From contig CAMFPD010000159.1 of assembly GCA_945971355.1 (NCBI GenBank), forward strand, positions 1-5,268: a stretch of 5,268 nucleotides of DNA. Reading direction: 5' to 3'. The translations under genes and the position numbers were made by a program. Source of the DNA: an uncultured Lachnobacterium sp. (lineage in GTDB: Bacteria > Bacillota > Clostridia > Lachnospirales > Lachnospiraceae). Positions 1-5,268 of this stretch are shown here, in pieces (position 1 is the stretch's first letter; each line of letters opens with the position of its first letter). The notes under the pieces are model-generated. The model did no database searches, was not told where the DNA came from, and worked only from the letters and a program-made list of their open reading frames with translations.

Positions 1-30
1 ATATATAGTTTTGTGTGTATTGTAAATTGT

Positions 31-156
31 GCAGGGTGCCATATGGGAACAAGGGAAGCACAACAGGACTGTTCAAGCTGAGAGTAAGCACCCCCATCCG
101 CGTAACTCAAAATTGCAGGAGGCAATGCCAAACCGAAATAAGTGGGAAGTTTGAGT
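31..156 (+). ncRNA. Possible structured RNA, family not recognised
   Basis: No convincing protein gene lies in positions 1-184, but this stretch is clearly richer in G+C than the AT-rich DNA on both sides and contains several complementary segments. These are GGGTGC (34-39) with GCACCC (88-93); GAACA (47-51) with TGTTC (70-74); and ACTCAAA-type helix 105-111 with 150-156 (7 bp), which encloses the small hairpin ATTGC (112-116)/GCAAT (122-126) with loop AGGAG. These pairings are nested and mutually compatible, and they suggest a folded RNA or a riboswitch-like leader. The strand is uncertain because the complement would fold too; plus is preferred only because no terminator is visible on the minus side. 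I compared it from memory with TPP and cobalamin riboswitches, SRP RNA, RNase P and tmRNA, and none fits. It could also be unexpressed intergenic sequence. Confidence 0.25.
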
Positions 157-179
157 AAGATAGTATAAATAGAGAGTAT

Positions 180-224
180 AAAAAAAGTGGATATTGAGGA
201 GGGATTACTCCTCGATATCCACTT
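180..224 (-). terminator. Rho-independent terminator of the LacI-family gene
   Basis: Bases 185-201 and 208-224 form a 17-bp inverted repeat with a single G-T wobble position (195/214) and a six-base loop (202-207). Read on the minus strand, the hairpin is followed directly by a run of seven T (complement of A at 180-186), the classic intrinsic terminator layout. The right arm is also the coding sequence for the last residues of the repressor, and the TAA stop lies inside the loop. On the plus strand the hairpin is followed by CGTATTTGTG, a poor U-tract, so rightward termination would be weak at best. Confidence 0.85.
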
Positions 225-1092
225 CGTATTTGTGATTAACGGTAAACTTTCTGTCAATGGCATTCAATAGCAGGTTTATTGCTAAATTAGCCTTTTTGGA
301 TGCATCATTTTCCATGTGTGAAATATTATCTGAAAGCATATGTGAAAATGCATTTGACGAAATTACTTTCATATCTGTTTCTTGCACATAAGGTCTAAGC
401 AAAAGCGCAAGGTAGGTGCCGATTACTATTGCCTTTTTACCCTGTAATGAGGCAATAGTGTCGGCATCAGCGTTCTCAATTATATAAAGCTTAGACCTGT
501 CTACATCATGTGTGATGTAGTTCATATATGCCTCGTTGGCATATTTCTCCATAACAAGAATATAGTCCGAATCTCTTTTCATGGCAGTATTTACCGCCTT
601 TGGAATATTTGAATAAACCTGATAGAAGAGGTTATCATTAACAATCATATCAACAGTAATTATTGGAACCATATAGTTGTCTGAGAAATTTCTAAAATCT
701 TCATTTGACAAATCTATTGCAATAATACCATCTATATTTTGCTTTAGAGCACTGTTCTCACTTACATGATCCACTGGGATGAAAATAACATCATAACCCA
801 TGCGGTTTAACTGTTCAATTAGCATATTGACATAGAAGGATAGCTCCATGTTTCTAGAAGGTGTTTCCTTATTAAATCGATAGGTAATGCCTACTATATT
901 GTTTTTGCCAGTTGCGAGAGTTTTTGCGGCAGAGCTTGGCTGGTAGTTCAATAGGTTTGCTATCTGCAACACTTTCTTTCTTGTCGCGTCACTTATCTTT
1001 ACGTCGGTTCGGTTGTTCATAATGTATGATACAGTGGCAACAGATACACCAGCTTCGCGAGCCACGTCTTTTACGGTAACCTTATTTCCCAT
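205..1092 (-). CDS. LacI-family transcriptional regulator (probable maltodextrin operon repressor)
   Basis: This is a cytoplasmic DNA-binding regulator, probably repressing the divergent operon and perhaps itself. Residues 5-50 form the LacI-type helix-turn-helix (VKDVAREAGVSVATVS, then a second half ending LNYQP). The hinge helix lies at about 52-62 (SSAAKTLATG), with Leu59 at the place where family members wedge a leucine into the central CG step of the operator. Residues from about 65 to the end are a periplasmic-binding-protein-like effector domain (IVGI at 66-69, DGIIAI at 121-126, VPIITVD at 142-148). At 295 residues it is roughly 35-45 shorter than most LacI proteins. The second half of the effector domain is divergent and lacks the usual Gly-His/Arg-Ile segment and the C-terminal R-x-S/T tail. 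The start is set by TAGGAG, whose AGGAG (1099-1103 on the complement) lies six bases before ATG. Its own promoter is not clear. The maltose-type inducer is inferred from the neighbours. Confidence 0.93.
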   Translation of the reverse strand: MGNKVTVKDVAREAGVSVATVSYIMNNRTDVKISDATRKKVLQIANLLNYQPSSAAKTLATGKNNIVGITYRFNKETPSRNMELSFYVNMLIEQLNRMGYDVIFIPVDHVSENSALKQNIDGIIAIDLSNEDFRNFSDNYMVPIITVDMIVNDNLFYQVYSNIPKAVNTAMKRDSDYILVMEKYANEAYMNYITHDVDRSKLYIIENADADTIASLQGKKAIVIGTYLALLLRPYVQETDMKVISSNAFSHMLSDNISHMENDASKKANLAINLLLNAIDRKFTVNHKYEVDIEE

Positions 1093-1163
1093 GTTTATCT
1101 CCTAAAAATCAGTTGTTTGAAATATAATACTACATTTTGTCAAGTTTTGTTAGCTTTTGTTTA

Positions 1164-1187
1164 AAAAATTTAAACGTTTAAATTTTT
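1164..1187. promoter_or_regulatory. Distal LacI-type operator, 24-bp perfect palindrome
   Basis: Every base from 1164 to 1175 is complementary to its mirror base in 1176-1187. The core is TTAAACGTTTAA (1170-1181), with A/T-rich extensions on both sides. A central CG flanked by symmetric half-sites is the hallmark of LacI-family operators such as the MalR and CcpA sites. The same 12-base core recurs at 1247-1258, which supports a real binding site. Its centre is about 60 bases upstream of the predicted start of the rightward transcript and 83 bases from the repressor's start codon. It could therefore serve autoregulation, looping with the proximal pair, or both. Confidence 0.75.
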
Positions 1188-1199
1188 GTCATTACTATA

Positions 1200-1229
1200 T
1201 TGACACATTTTGGATAAATATGCTAGTAT
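1200..1229 (+). promoter_or_regulatory. Sigma-A-type promoter of the maltodextrin operon
   Basis: A perfect -35 box TTGACA (1200-1205) is followed after 18 bases by TAGTAT (1224-1229), a four-of-six match to TATAAT. The -10 box is preceded by TG at 1221-1222, giving an extended -10 element (TGCTAGTAT). Transcription should begin near 1236, leaving a leader of about 50 bases before the ATG at 1287. Both proximal operator palindromes fall at and just downstream of the predicted start point. Confidence 0.7.
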
Positions 1230-1233
1230 TTAT

Positions 1234-1245
1234 TTAACCGGTTAA
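1234..1245. promoter_or_regulatory. Proximal operator palindrome A (TTAACCGGTTAA)
   Basis: This is a perfect 12-bp palindrome centred on a CG step. Its half-site TTAACC differs by one base from the half-site TTAAAC of the other two palindromes. It covers the predicted transcription start, so a bound repressor would block RNA polymerase or promoter opening. Only one base separates it from the next palindrome, with centres 13 bases apart. It could be a weaker site for the same LacI protein or a site for another regulator. Confidence 0.6.
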
Positions 1246-1246
1246 G

Positions 1247-1258
1247 TTAAACGTTTAA
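1247..1258. promoter_or_regulatory. Proximal operator palindrome B (TTAAACGTTTAA)
   Basis: This perfect 12-bp palindrome is identical to the core of the distal 24-bp site at 1164-1187; the two centres are 77 bases apart. It lies roughly 11-22 bases downstream of the predicted start of transcription, a classic repressor position. The repeated identical core next to a LacI-family gene is the main reason to assign it to that regulator. Confidence 0.72.
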
Positions 1259-1286
1259 ATAGCGTAATGAAAAGGAGAATATTGAA

Positions 1287-2348
1287 ATGAAAAAAGAGAT
1301 GAGTAAAGTTGTTTCGATGGTTGCTAGCCTGTCTATGGCTGCAGTAATGTGTGTTGGGTGTGGAACATCATCTGCAGAGATGGTGTCAGTTACATTTATG
1401 AATGGTGAAGAGGAGCTTGGAAGTGTTGAAACCGAGGTGGGAAAAGTAATTGAAGCAGATTCCTACGCGGATTACGAGAGCATGGAAGGCAATGAATTTG
1501 CAGGATGGTTTGAAACACCTACATATCTGGAGGCATCGGCGGTTGATATGTCAACTGCTACGTTTGCAGAGGATACAGTTTTGTATGGTTTGTTCAAATC
1601 TGATAGTGTGACAGAGGATACAAGAAAATGGTACATTGTTGGAACATCAGATACTGGATATTTGTCTACATCAAACTGGGCAGCAGATATCTCAGATGAT
1701 GAGAAAGCAATGTTTGAGCTTAAGGGCACGGGAAATACAAATGAGTTTTCTGTCACAATGGACCTCTATGAGGGAGACCAGTTTCAGTTAATTGCAGACT
1801 GGGCATGGGATACTCAGTATGGATTTGGATATATCACTGATTATGATGAGAGCCAGATAGAAAACGGTGGCGGCTTGTCAGGAAATGACAAGACAAGTAA
1901 CATCAATGTTTTGCAGGATGGAAATTACACAGTTACTCTTGTGACAAATCCAGATGATGAAGCACAGACACAGCTCTCAATAGTAAGAAACGGGGATGCA
2001 TCAGGAGAAGTTGTTGCTGTATCTGAGGAGAAAGAGTTTGAGATTACAGATGATACCAACGTAAAGGTGAAAGGAAGCTGGGTTTCAGACTGGTCAGAGT
2101 TAAAGGATCTTGAAAACAAGGGAGATGGAATCTATACTATCACAATGGATTTAGATGCAATGACAGAGCTCTATTTCTCAGTTTTTGAGGGAGATGAGGA
2201 TACAGAACTTGGACTTAATGGCTCATGCGCAGCAGATGATGCCAGCAAAGCATTGCTTGAGGATGCGTATAATGTACAGGTTACTGAGGCAGGAACATAC
2301 ACATTTACAGTGGATTTAAATACATTCACATTCACAGTTGAAAAATAG
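1287..2348 (+). CDS. Three-module surface lipoprotein, probable starch/maltodextrin-binding protein
   Basis: This 353-residue exported lipoprotein has a basic N-terminus, a hydrophobic stretch (about 8-24) and a likely lipidated Cys25 before GTSS. The lipobox is unusual, Cys-Val-Gly-Cys, with Cys22 where Leu is normal. Residues 32-103 match the InlB B-repeat (Listeria-Bacteroides repeat) pattern: VTFMNG near the start, FAGWF at 71-75 and LYGLF at 99-103. Residues 114-235 form a beta-rich module opening with WYIVG and holding aromatic-rich DWAWDTQYGFGY (171-182) and a closing GNYTVTLVT. An acidic linker precedes a second module (256-353) with VKVKGSWVSDW and AGTYTFTVDLNTFTFTV. Modules 2 and 3 resemble starch-binding/SusE-SusF-type beta-sandwich domains; this is my reading, not a database match. 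No catalytic motif or ABC-binding fold is visible. It is the first gene of the operon. AAAGGAG at 1271-1277, nine bases before ATG, supports the start. Starch binding is inferred from modules plus context. Confidence 0.85.
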   Translation: MKKEMSKVVSMVASLSMAAVMCVGCGTSSAEMVSVTFMNGEEELGSVETEVGKVIEADSYADYESMEGNEFAGWFETPTYLEASAVDMSTATFAEDTVLYGLFKSDSVTEDTRKWYIVGTSDTGYLSTSNWAADISDDEKAMFELKGTGNTNEFSVTMDLYEGDQFQLIADWAWDTQYGFGYITDYDESQIENGGGLSGNDKTSNINVLQDGNYTVTLVTNPDDEAQTQLSIVRNGDASGEVVAVSEEKEFEITDDTNVKVKGSWVSDWSELKDLENKGDGIYTITMDLDAMTELYFSVFEGDEDTELGLNGSCAADDASKALLEDAYNVQVTEAGTYTFTVDLNTFTFTVEK

Positions 2349-2351
2349 GAG
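2347..2351 (+). promoter_or_regulatory. Ribosome binding site overlapping the upstream stop codon
   Basis: AGGAG begins inside the TAG stop of the lipoprotein gene (2346-2348) and lies six bases before the ATG at 2358. The arrangement fixes the start of the GH13 gene and points to translational coupling within one transcript. Confidence 0.75.
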
Positions 2352-2357
2352 CTTGAT

Positions 2358-4031
2358 ATGAACAGACACGCAATACAACATATTGTTGATTCATCTTATT
2401 GTTTTCCTATCAGCCCTAAGCAGATAACCTTGAGACTTCGAACCGCGAAGAACGATATCGAGAGGGCATGGGTTATTTATGAAAGTAAATATGTCATTGC
2501 AGATAGGCAGCAGAAGGTGGAGATGAAGAAGAAATTCAGTGGAGGATTATATGATTATTATTCGGTGACACTGGACTTGACAGATACAAGAATCGGATAC
2601 GTATTTTATGTATATGATGGTGAGGAATACTATTTCTTTTCCGAGGATGGATTGACAAAGACATATAATTATGCACTTGGATATTACAATTTCTTTCAAT
2701 ATCCATATATTAATGAGGCTGATATACTGCCAAAGGTAGAATGGACTGAACACGCAGTGTTTTACCAGATTTTTGTGGATCGATTCAATATCGGAAATAA
2801 AGAAAGTGATAAGTCGTATATCAACTGTAAATGGGGAGATATTCCAAATCCTAAAACCTTTGCAGGAGGCGACTTGAAGGGAATAACCCAGAAGCTTGAT
2901 TACATAAAGTCCCTGGGAGTAAATACGATTTATCTGACACCGATTTTTAAATCCATATCCAACCATAAATACGATATCAGTGATTATATGGAGATTGATA
3001 AGCAATTTGGATGCAATGAGGACCTGAAGGAATTGGTGGAAAGTGCACACAGCAAAGGAATGAGGATTATGCTTGACGCTGTATTCAATCATTGTAGTGA
3101 TGAACTGGCACAGTTTCAGGATGTAAAGAAGAAGGGCAGGGATTCAGAATATTATGACTGGTTTGTAATTCACGGTGACAAACCAGATACAGAAGCCGGC
3201 AATTATGAAATGTTTGCAGCCTGTGAGTATATGCCTAAATTTAATACATCTAATCCAAAGGTTCAGGAGTATTTGTGCAATATTGGCTGCTATTATATTT
3301 CAGAATACGATATTGATGGCTGGCGGCTGGATGTTTCAGATGAGGTTAGCCATGATTTTTGGAGAAGATTCAGGAAGGAGATCAAGGCTGCCAAGAAGGA
3401 CTGCATAATAGTTGGAGAAAACTGGCACGATGCCAGCAACTATCTAAAGGGAGACCAGTATGACAGCATTATGAATTATGCCTTTACAAAGGCATGCCTT
3501 GACTATTTTGCAACAGGAGATTTGGATGCCAAGGGTGTATCAGAGAAGCTTAATGACTTGCTTGCAAGAAACACAGATACAGTTAATTCAATGCTTCTTA
3601 ATTTGCTTGACAGTCATGATACACACAGATTTTTCTCAGAAGTAGGTAAGGACAGATCAAAGATGGCATCAGCGTTGGCTCTTTTGTTTATTTTTCCAGG
3701 TATGCCTTGTATCTTCTATGGAACAGAGTTTTTTACAGAGGGTGGCTATGATCCTGATTGTAGAAGATGTATGGACTGGAAGGGCTATGAAGAGGGAAAA
3801 TATGACGAATCGGTAGAATTGATAAAGTTACTTGCTAATTTGAGAAAAGAATATAATCTGGCTTCCATGGAAACTGTTGTTTATGCGGAGGGAGACATAT
3901 TGGTTGTAAAGCGTATTGGAGTTGATGTAGAATTGACATTATGCGTAAACATGACGGAAAACGAAGCATGTTTTGCCGATAAGTCTGTAAAAGCATTTAG
4001 TTATGATTTGAGTATTGACCGGAGGAAATAA
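2358..4031 (+). CDS. GH13 neopullulanase/cyclomaltodextrinase/maltogenic amylase-type enzyme
   Basis: This 557-residue glycoside hydrolase should cleave alpha-1,4 (possibly alpha-1,6) bonds in maltodextrins, cyclodextrins or pullulan fragments. Residues 1-125 look like the CBM34 N-domain of the GH13_20 group (YCFPISP, LRLRTAKND). The TIM barrel starts at VFYQIFVDRF (134-143). Conserved regions are visible: region I DAVFNH (240-245), region II GWRLDV with nucleophile Asp325 and Arg323, region III GENW with acid/base Glu354, and region IV SHD with His420 and Asp421. Region V reads MPKFN (292-296), close to the MPKLN signature of this subgroup. PGMPCIFYGTE (447-457) and the following GGYDPDCRRCMDW also match it. 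A short C-terminal beta domain ends the protein. There is no signal peptide, so it acts in the cytoplasm on imported oligosaccharides. All catalytic residues are intact. Exact substrate preference cannot be read from the sequence; alpha-glucosidase is less likely given the CBM34 domain and MPKFN. Confidence 0.95.
   Translation: MNRHAIQHIVDSSYCFPISPKQITLRLRTAKNDIERAWVIYESKYVIADRQQKVEMKKKFSGGLYDYYSVTLDLTDTRIGYVFYVYDGEEYYFFSEDGLTKTYNYALGYYNFFQYPYINEADILPKVEWTEHAVFYQIFVDRFNIGNKESDKSYINCKWGDIPNPKTFAGGDLKGITQKLDYIKSLGVNTIYLTPIFKSISNHKYDISDYMEIDKQFGCNEDLKELVESAHSKGMRIMLDAVFNHCSDELAQFQDVKKKGRDSEYYDWFVIHGDKPDTEAGNYEMFAACEYMPKFNTSNPKVQEYLCNIGCYYISEYDIDGWRLDVSDEVSHDFWRRFRKEIKAAKKDCIIVGENWHDASNYLKGDQYDSIMNYAFTKACLDYFATGDLDAKGVSEKLNDLLARNTDTVNSMLLNLLDSHDTHRFFSEVGKDRSKMASALALLFIFPGMPCIFYGTEFFTEGGYDPDCRRCMDWKGYEEGKYDESVELIKLLANLRKEYNLASMETVVYAEGDILVVKRIGVDVELTLCVNMTENEACFADKSVKAFSYDLSIDRRK
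4021..4025 (+). promoter_or_regulatory. Ribosome binding site of the binding-protein gene
   Basis: GGAGG sits inside the last codons of the GH13 gene. It is five bases before the ATG at 4031 and eight before the next ATG at 4034, both in frame. The 4031 start overlaps the GH13 stop by one base (TAATG); the 4034 start has the more usual spacing. Either leaves the signal peptide unchanged apart from one methionine. Confidence 0.75.
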
Positions 4032-5268
4032 TGATGAAGGGTGGAAAGAAAATTGTGACAGCAGCAGCCATAGTTTCAATGATAATTCCAGTATTATCAG
4101 GCTGTGGCAGCGAAAGTGTAAGTCAGGATGCTGACGGGACAATAACACTTAGGATTTTGGAAAATGACACTGCAAAAGAAAAGGGATATCTTGTTGAACT
4201 CATAAATGCATTCAATGAAGCCTATGCGGATAAGGGAATACAGGTGGTGGATGCAAATATGGATGAGTACAGTGATCTGGCTGAAAATGGACCATATGGA
4301 TATGGACCGGACGTTTTATATCAGGCAAATGATAAGCTTATGACCTATGCGGAGGATAAGCATCTTCTTGCAGTTAATCCAGAGGAGTTTGAGTGTTTTG
4401 ATTACACATCAGAGGCGGCATGGAATGCATTTGAAATCAATGTAGATGGAGAAGTGTACACTTGTGGAATACCTGTAAATGTTCAGGAGCCAATGCTGTT
4501 TTACAGGAATGATAAAATGCCTGAAAACTGGGAGAGTGAGTGGGATGATAACCAGAATGGCGTCGCTGATTTCTTTGAGAATTGGAACGATTTGTATAAG
4601 TATTCCAAGCATTTGAGAGATACTGATTCAAGTGCTAATGGAGACAGCCAGTATGGATATATGTCTTCACTCAACAACCTATATCTGAATTCAAACTTTC
4701 TGTTTTCATATGGAGCATATGTTTTCGGAGAAGGGGAGGATGGCACTCTTGACAGCTCGGATATAGGATTTGCAAATGCAGATACAGCCAATGGCGTAAA
4801 TGCCATGATTCAGTTTGCTGAGCTTATGAATGAGAGCTGTATCGACGATACTATAACCCAGAACAGAGCTGAAAAAATAGCAACAGGAGAGTATTTCTGT
4901 GCAGTTTCTACCCCTGATACCTACACAAGCTTTGTGGAAAAACTTGCACTTGAGTATGAGTCTCAGGGTATGACAGAGGAAGAAGCTAAAGAAGCAGCAG
5001 AAGAGAATATGCGTATGATAGAGCTTCCAGCACTAATGCCAGCGGATGGAGATCTCACAAAGGATGCAGATACAATGTCTGACGCTGACTGGGTAGACAC
5101 AGTAGTAATGGGTGGAATCAATGGATATGGAATCAGCGCTTACACAGAGCACAGGGATGCCTGCATAGAGTTTGTTAATTTTGCAACAAGCTATGATATG
5201 TTAAGTCTTCGTGCAAAGCTGCTTGGAATTGCCCCTACGAGATCAGATGTAGCTAGTGACAGCGGAGA
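4031..5268 (+). CDS. Maltodextrin-type ABC transporter substrate-binding lipoprotein (partial, 3' end outside window)
   Basis: This is an extracellular solute-binding protein of the CUT1/MalE-like family that delivers oligosaccharides to an ABC permease. 412 codons are present with no stop before the window ends; family members are usually somewhat longer, so probably only a small C-terminal part is missing. The signal peptide has a perfect lipobox, LSG-Cys25 (22-25, counted from the first Met). Typical family features follow: TITLRILEND opening strand (37-46), GPDVLYQAND (92-101), GIPVNVQEPMLFYRND (146-161), FENWNDLYKYS (182-192) and GGINGYGISAYTEHRDACIEFVNFATS (361-387). Residues 172-180 form a D-x-N-x-N-G-x-x-D loop like calcium-binding loops. 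The start may be 4031 (one-base overlap with the GH13 stop) or 4034 (better ribosome-site spacing). Permease genes should follow to the right. Maltodextrin specificity is inferred from family appearance and the GH13 neighbour. Confidence 0.92.
   Translation, partial: MMKGGKKIVTAAAIVSMIIPVLSGCGSESVSQDADGTITLRILENDTAKEKGYLVELINAFNEAYADKGIQVVDANMDEYSDLAENGPYGYGPDVLYQANDKLMTYAEDKHLLAVNPEEFECFDYTSEAAWNAFEINVDGEVYTCGIPVNVQEPMLFYRNDKMPENWESEWDDNQNGVADFFENWNDLYKYSKHLRDTDSSANGDSQYGYMSSLNNLYLNSNFLFSYGAYVFGEGEDGTLDSSDIGFANADTANGVNAMIQFAELMNESCIDDTITQNRAEKIATGEYFCAVSTPDTYTSFVEKLALEYESQGMTEEEAKEAAEENMRMIELPALMPADGDLTKDADTMSDADWVDTVVMGGINGYGISAYTEHRDACIEFVNFATSYDMLSLRAKLLGIAPTRSDVASDSG

Noticed and set aside
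31..100. TPP riboswitch suggested by GGGTGC plus CTGAGA plus ACCC
   Set aside because: CTGAGA is present (78-83), but the required downstream GAACCTGA-type segment and the second sensor arm are absent.
26..154. Open plus-strand frame of 42 codons over the G+C-rich patch
   Set aside because: It has no ATG start with a ribosome binding site, and its composition (many Arg, His and Pro codons) does not look like the neighbouring genes. The patch is better explained by RNA folding or plain intergenic DNA.
117..154. AGGAGG followed by ATG at 125, a nine-codon mini-ORF
   Set aside because: The spacing of two bases is too short for normal initiation and the peptide shows no recognisable leader features. 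AGGAG is also the loop of a small hairpin.
1123..1128. Plus-strand TATAAT
   Set aside because: No -35 box lies at a proper distance upstream, where the sequence is the repressor's start region. A good promoter is present further right at 1200-1229.
1124..1143. Minus-strand TTGACA (1138-1143) with TATTAT (1124-1129) as the repressor promoter
   Set aside because: Only eight bases separate the boxes, far from the 16-18 needed, so they cannot work as a pair. The repressor promoter probably lies in this region but I cannot place it.
1164..1187. A/T-rich palindrome read as a terminator hairpin
   Set aside because: The stem is nearly all A-T with only one CG step and no gene ends there. The shared core with 1247-1258 fits an operator better.
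2547..3092. Antisense open frame of 181 codons within the GH13 gene
   Set aside because: It lies entirely opposite the catalytic barrel coding region, shows no family motif and lacks a convincing ribosome site. It is a shadow of the real gene, as are the shorter antisense frames at 1472-1756, 1925-2119, 3939-4148 and 4409-4806 and the plus-strand frame at 3175-3408.

Overview
The window looks like part of a maltodextrin/starch utilisation locus from an AT-rich, Gram-positive-type bacterium. A Lachnospiraceae-like gut or rumen Firmicute (Butyrivibrio, Pseudobutyrivibrio, Roseburia or a relative) is the best guess. The reasons are strong AGGAG ribosome binding sites, AT-rich intergenic DNA, two lipoproteins of Gram-positive type, and the pairing of a LacI-family regulator with a CBM34-GH13 enzyme and a sugar ABC-binding protein. 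The species is inferred from style, not from a marker gene.

Layout. Positions 1-184 hold no convincing protein gene. Bases 31-156 are richer in G+C than their surroundings and carry nested complementary segments, so they may encode a structured RNA that I cannot name. A LacI-family repressor gene runs leftward (205-1092), and its rho-independent terminator overlaps its own last codons (180-224). A 194-base divergent control region follows (1093-1286). It holds a good extended -10 promoter facing right and three perfect palindromes with a central CG: a 24-bp one at 1164-1187 and a tandem pair at 1234-1245 and 1247-1258. The tandem pair sits on and just after the predicted transcription start, as expected for repressor operators.

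The rightward operon contains three tightly packed genes: (1) a three-module secreted lipoprotein (1287-2348) with an InlB-type repeat followed by two beta-rich modules that resemble starch-binding domains; (2) a cytoplasmic GH13 enzyme of the neopullulanase/cyclomaltodextrinase/maltogenic amylase group (2358-4031); (3) the lipoprotein substrate-binding subunit of a maltodextrin-type ABC importer (4031 to beyond the window end), whose 3' end and expected permease genes lie outside. Gaps are 9 bases and a 1-base overlap, so the three are probably co-transcribed.

Inferred working model: the first lipoprotein holds starch or long maltodextrins at the cell surface. The binding protein hands oligosaccharides to the ABC importer, and the GH13 enzyme breaks them down in the cytoplasm. 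The divergent LacI protein represses the operon until an inducer appears. The most interesting points are the surface lipoprotein, which may be a Gram-positive functional analogue of SusE/SusF, the tandem operator arrangement, and the unnamed candidate RNA at the left edge.
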